The position numbers were made by a program, and so were the translations under genes. DNA of 5,667 nucleotides from an uncultured Elusimicrobia bacterium (GTDB taxonomy: Bacteria > Elusimicrobiota > Elusimicrobia > UBA1565 > UBA9628). Of this stretch, positions 5,389 through 5,667 are shown in pieces; position 1 is the stretch's first letter; every line of letters starts with the position of its first letter. The stretch covers positions 1 to 5,667 of the forward strand of contig CAIQSZ010000034.1 in the NCBI GenBank assembly GCA_903874575.1, given 5' to 3'. The notes below the pieces were generated by a model. The model saw only the letters and a program-made list of their open reading frames with translations. It was not told the DNA's origin and did not search any database.

Positions 5389-5667
5389 TCAGCCCGGAAC
5401 GACCAGGTCCCAGCACTCGTTGGCGTGCTTGAGGAGGTCCGGCTCGGTTTGGGCGCGGCGCACGAAGTCCTGGACCTCCCGGGACTTCCAGGCCGCCCCC
5501 ACCTTGGGCCAGGCGGAGGCGAGGGACTCGGTCTTCAGGTCGGCGACGGCGAAGGGCAGGGCGTTGAGGAGTTTGGCGCGGCCGTTGGGCACGACCAGCA
5601 CCATCGACTGGGGGCTCTCGGCGCGCGTCTTCATCTCCTGCTGGATGCCCCAGGGGTAGACGGCCAG
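5389..5667 (-). CDS. C-terminal end of an unidentified protein, possibly radical SAM/SPASM type (5' end outside window)
   Basis: The minus-strand frame is open from the right edge to a TGA at 5389, giving 92 residues beginning LAVYPWGIQQEMKTRAESPQ. The ATG at 5634 is more likely internal, because the frame continues upstream of it and no good Shine-Dalgarno site precedes it. The pattern VLVVPNGRAKLLNALPF, then VADLKTESLASAWPKV, then SREVQDFVRRA and a lone Cys near the end (ANECWDLVVPG) resembles the C-terminal tail of radical SAM enzymes. There a 'PDG...' strand and a 'G-N-L-R-x-x-S-L-x-x-I-W' segment follow the barrel. This is a resemblance only: the diagnostic CxxxCxxC cluster motif would lie outside the window, and the usual SPASM cysteines are not seen here. 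It is the same strand as the oxidoreductase operon but is separated by 125 bases holding that operon's own promoter candidates. Confidence 0.5.
   Translation of the reverse strand: MAVYPWGIQQEMKTRAESPQSMVLVVPNGRAKLLNALPFAVADLKTESLASAWPKVGAAWKSREVQDFVRRAQTEPDLLKHANECWDLVVPG

Overview
The window comes from a GC-rich bacterial chromosome and holds six protein genes: four complete, one cut at each edge. Nothing in it fixes the species. The housekeeping pair on the left and the leaderless-looking promoter would suit a GC-rich, little-studied phylum (Elusimicrobiota is a guess), but no marker here proves it.

Left half, plus strand (2-3273). The C-terminal 408 residues of NAD+-dependent DNA ligase LigA run in from the left edge. 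LigA ends in a 4-base GTGA overlap with a full-length but divergent PurH, the last two-step enzyme of IMP synthesis. After 42 bases comes a small DUF4279-family protein. It appears to have its own sigma70-type promoter, placed so that the transcript would start at, or within a base or two of, its ATG.

Right half, minus strand (3286-5667). A two-gene operon reads leftward: a CrtI/CrtISO/retinol-saturase-type FAD-dependent oxidoreductase, then a MarR-family regulator whose GTG start overlaps the oxidoreductase stop by 11 bases. The operon converges on the DUF4279 gene with only 12 bases between the stops. Its upstream gap (5264-5388) contains a conspicuous AT island with two overlapping promoter candidates and a perfect 13-base palindrome, a plausible operator for the MarR protein. 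The operon is visibly less GC-rich than the ligA-purH side, which fits an acquired module. At the right edge is the C-terminal end of another minus-strand protein, possibly a radical SAM/SPASM-type enzyme.

The points most worth following are the PurH, which keeps its fold signatures but has replaced several residues usually considered catalytic; the leaderless promoter; and the self-contained, probably autoregulated oxidoreductase-MarR unit. No RNA gene, CRISPR array, insertion sequence or attachment site was seen. No gene-free stretch exceeds 125 bases.
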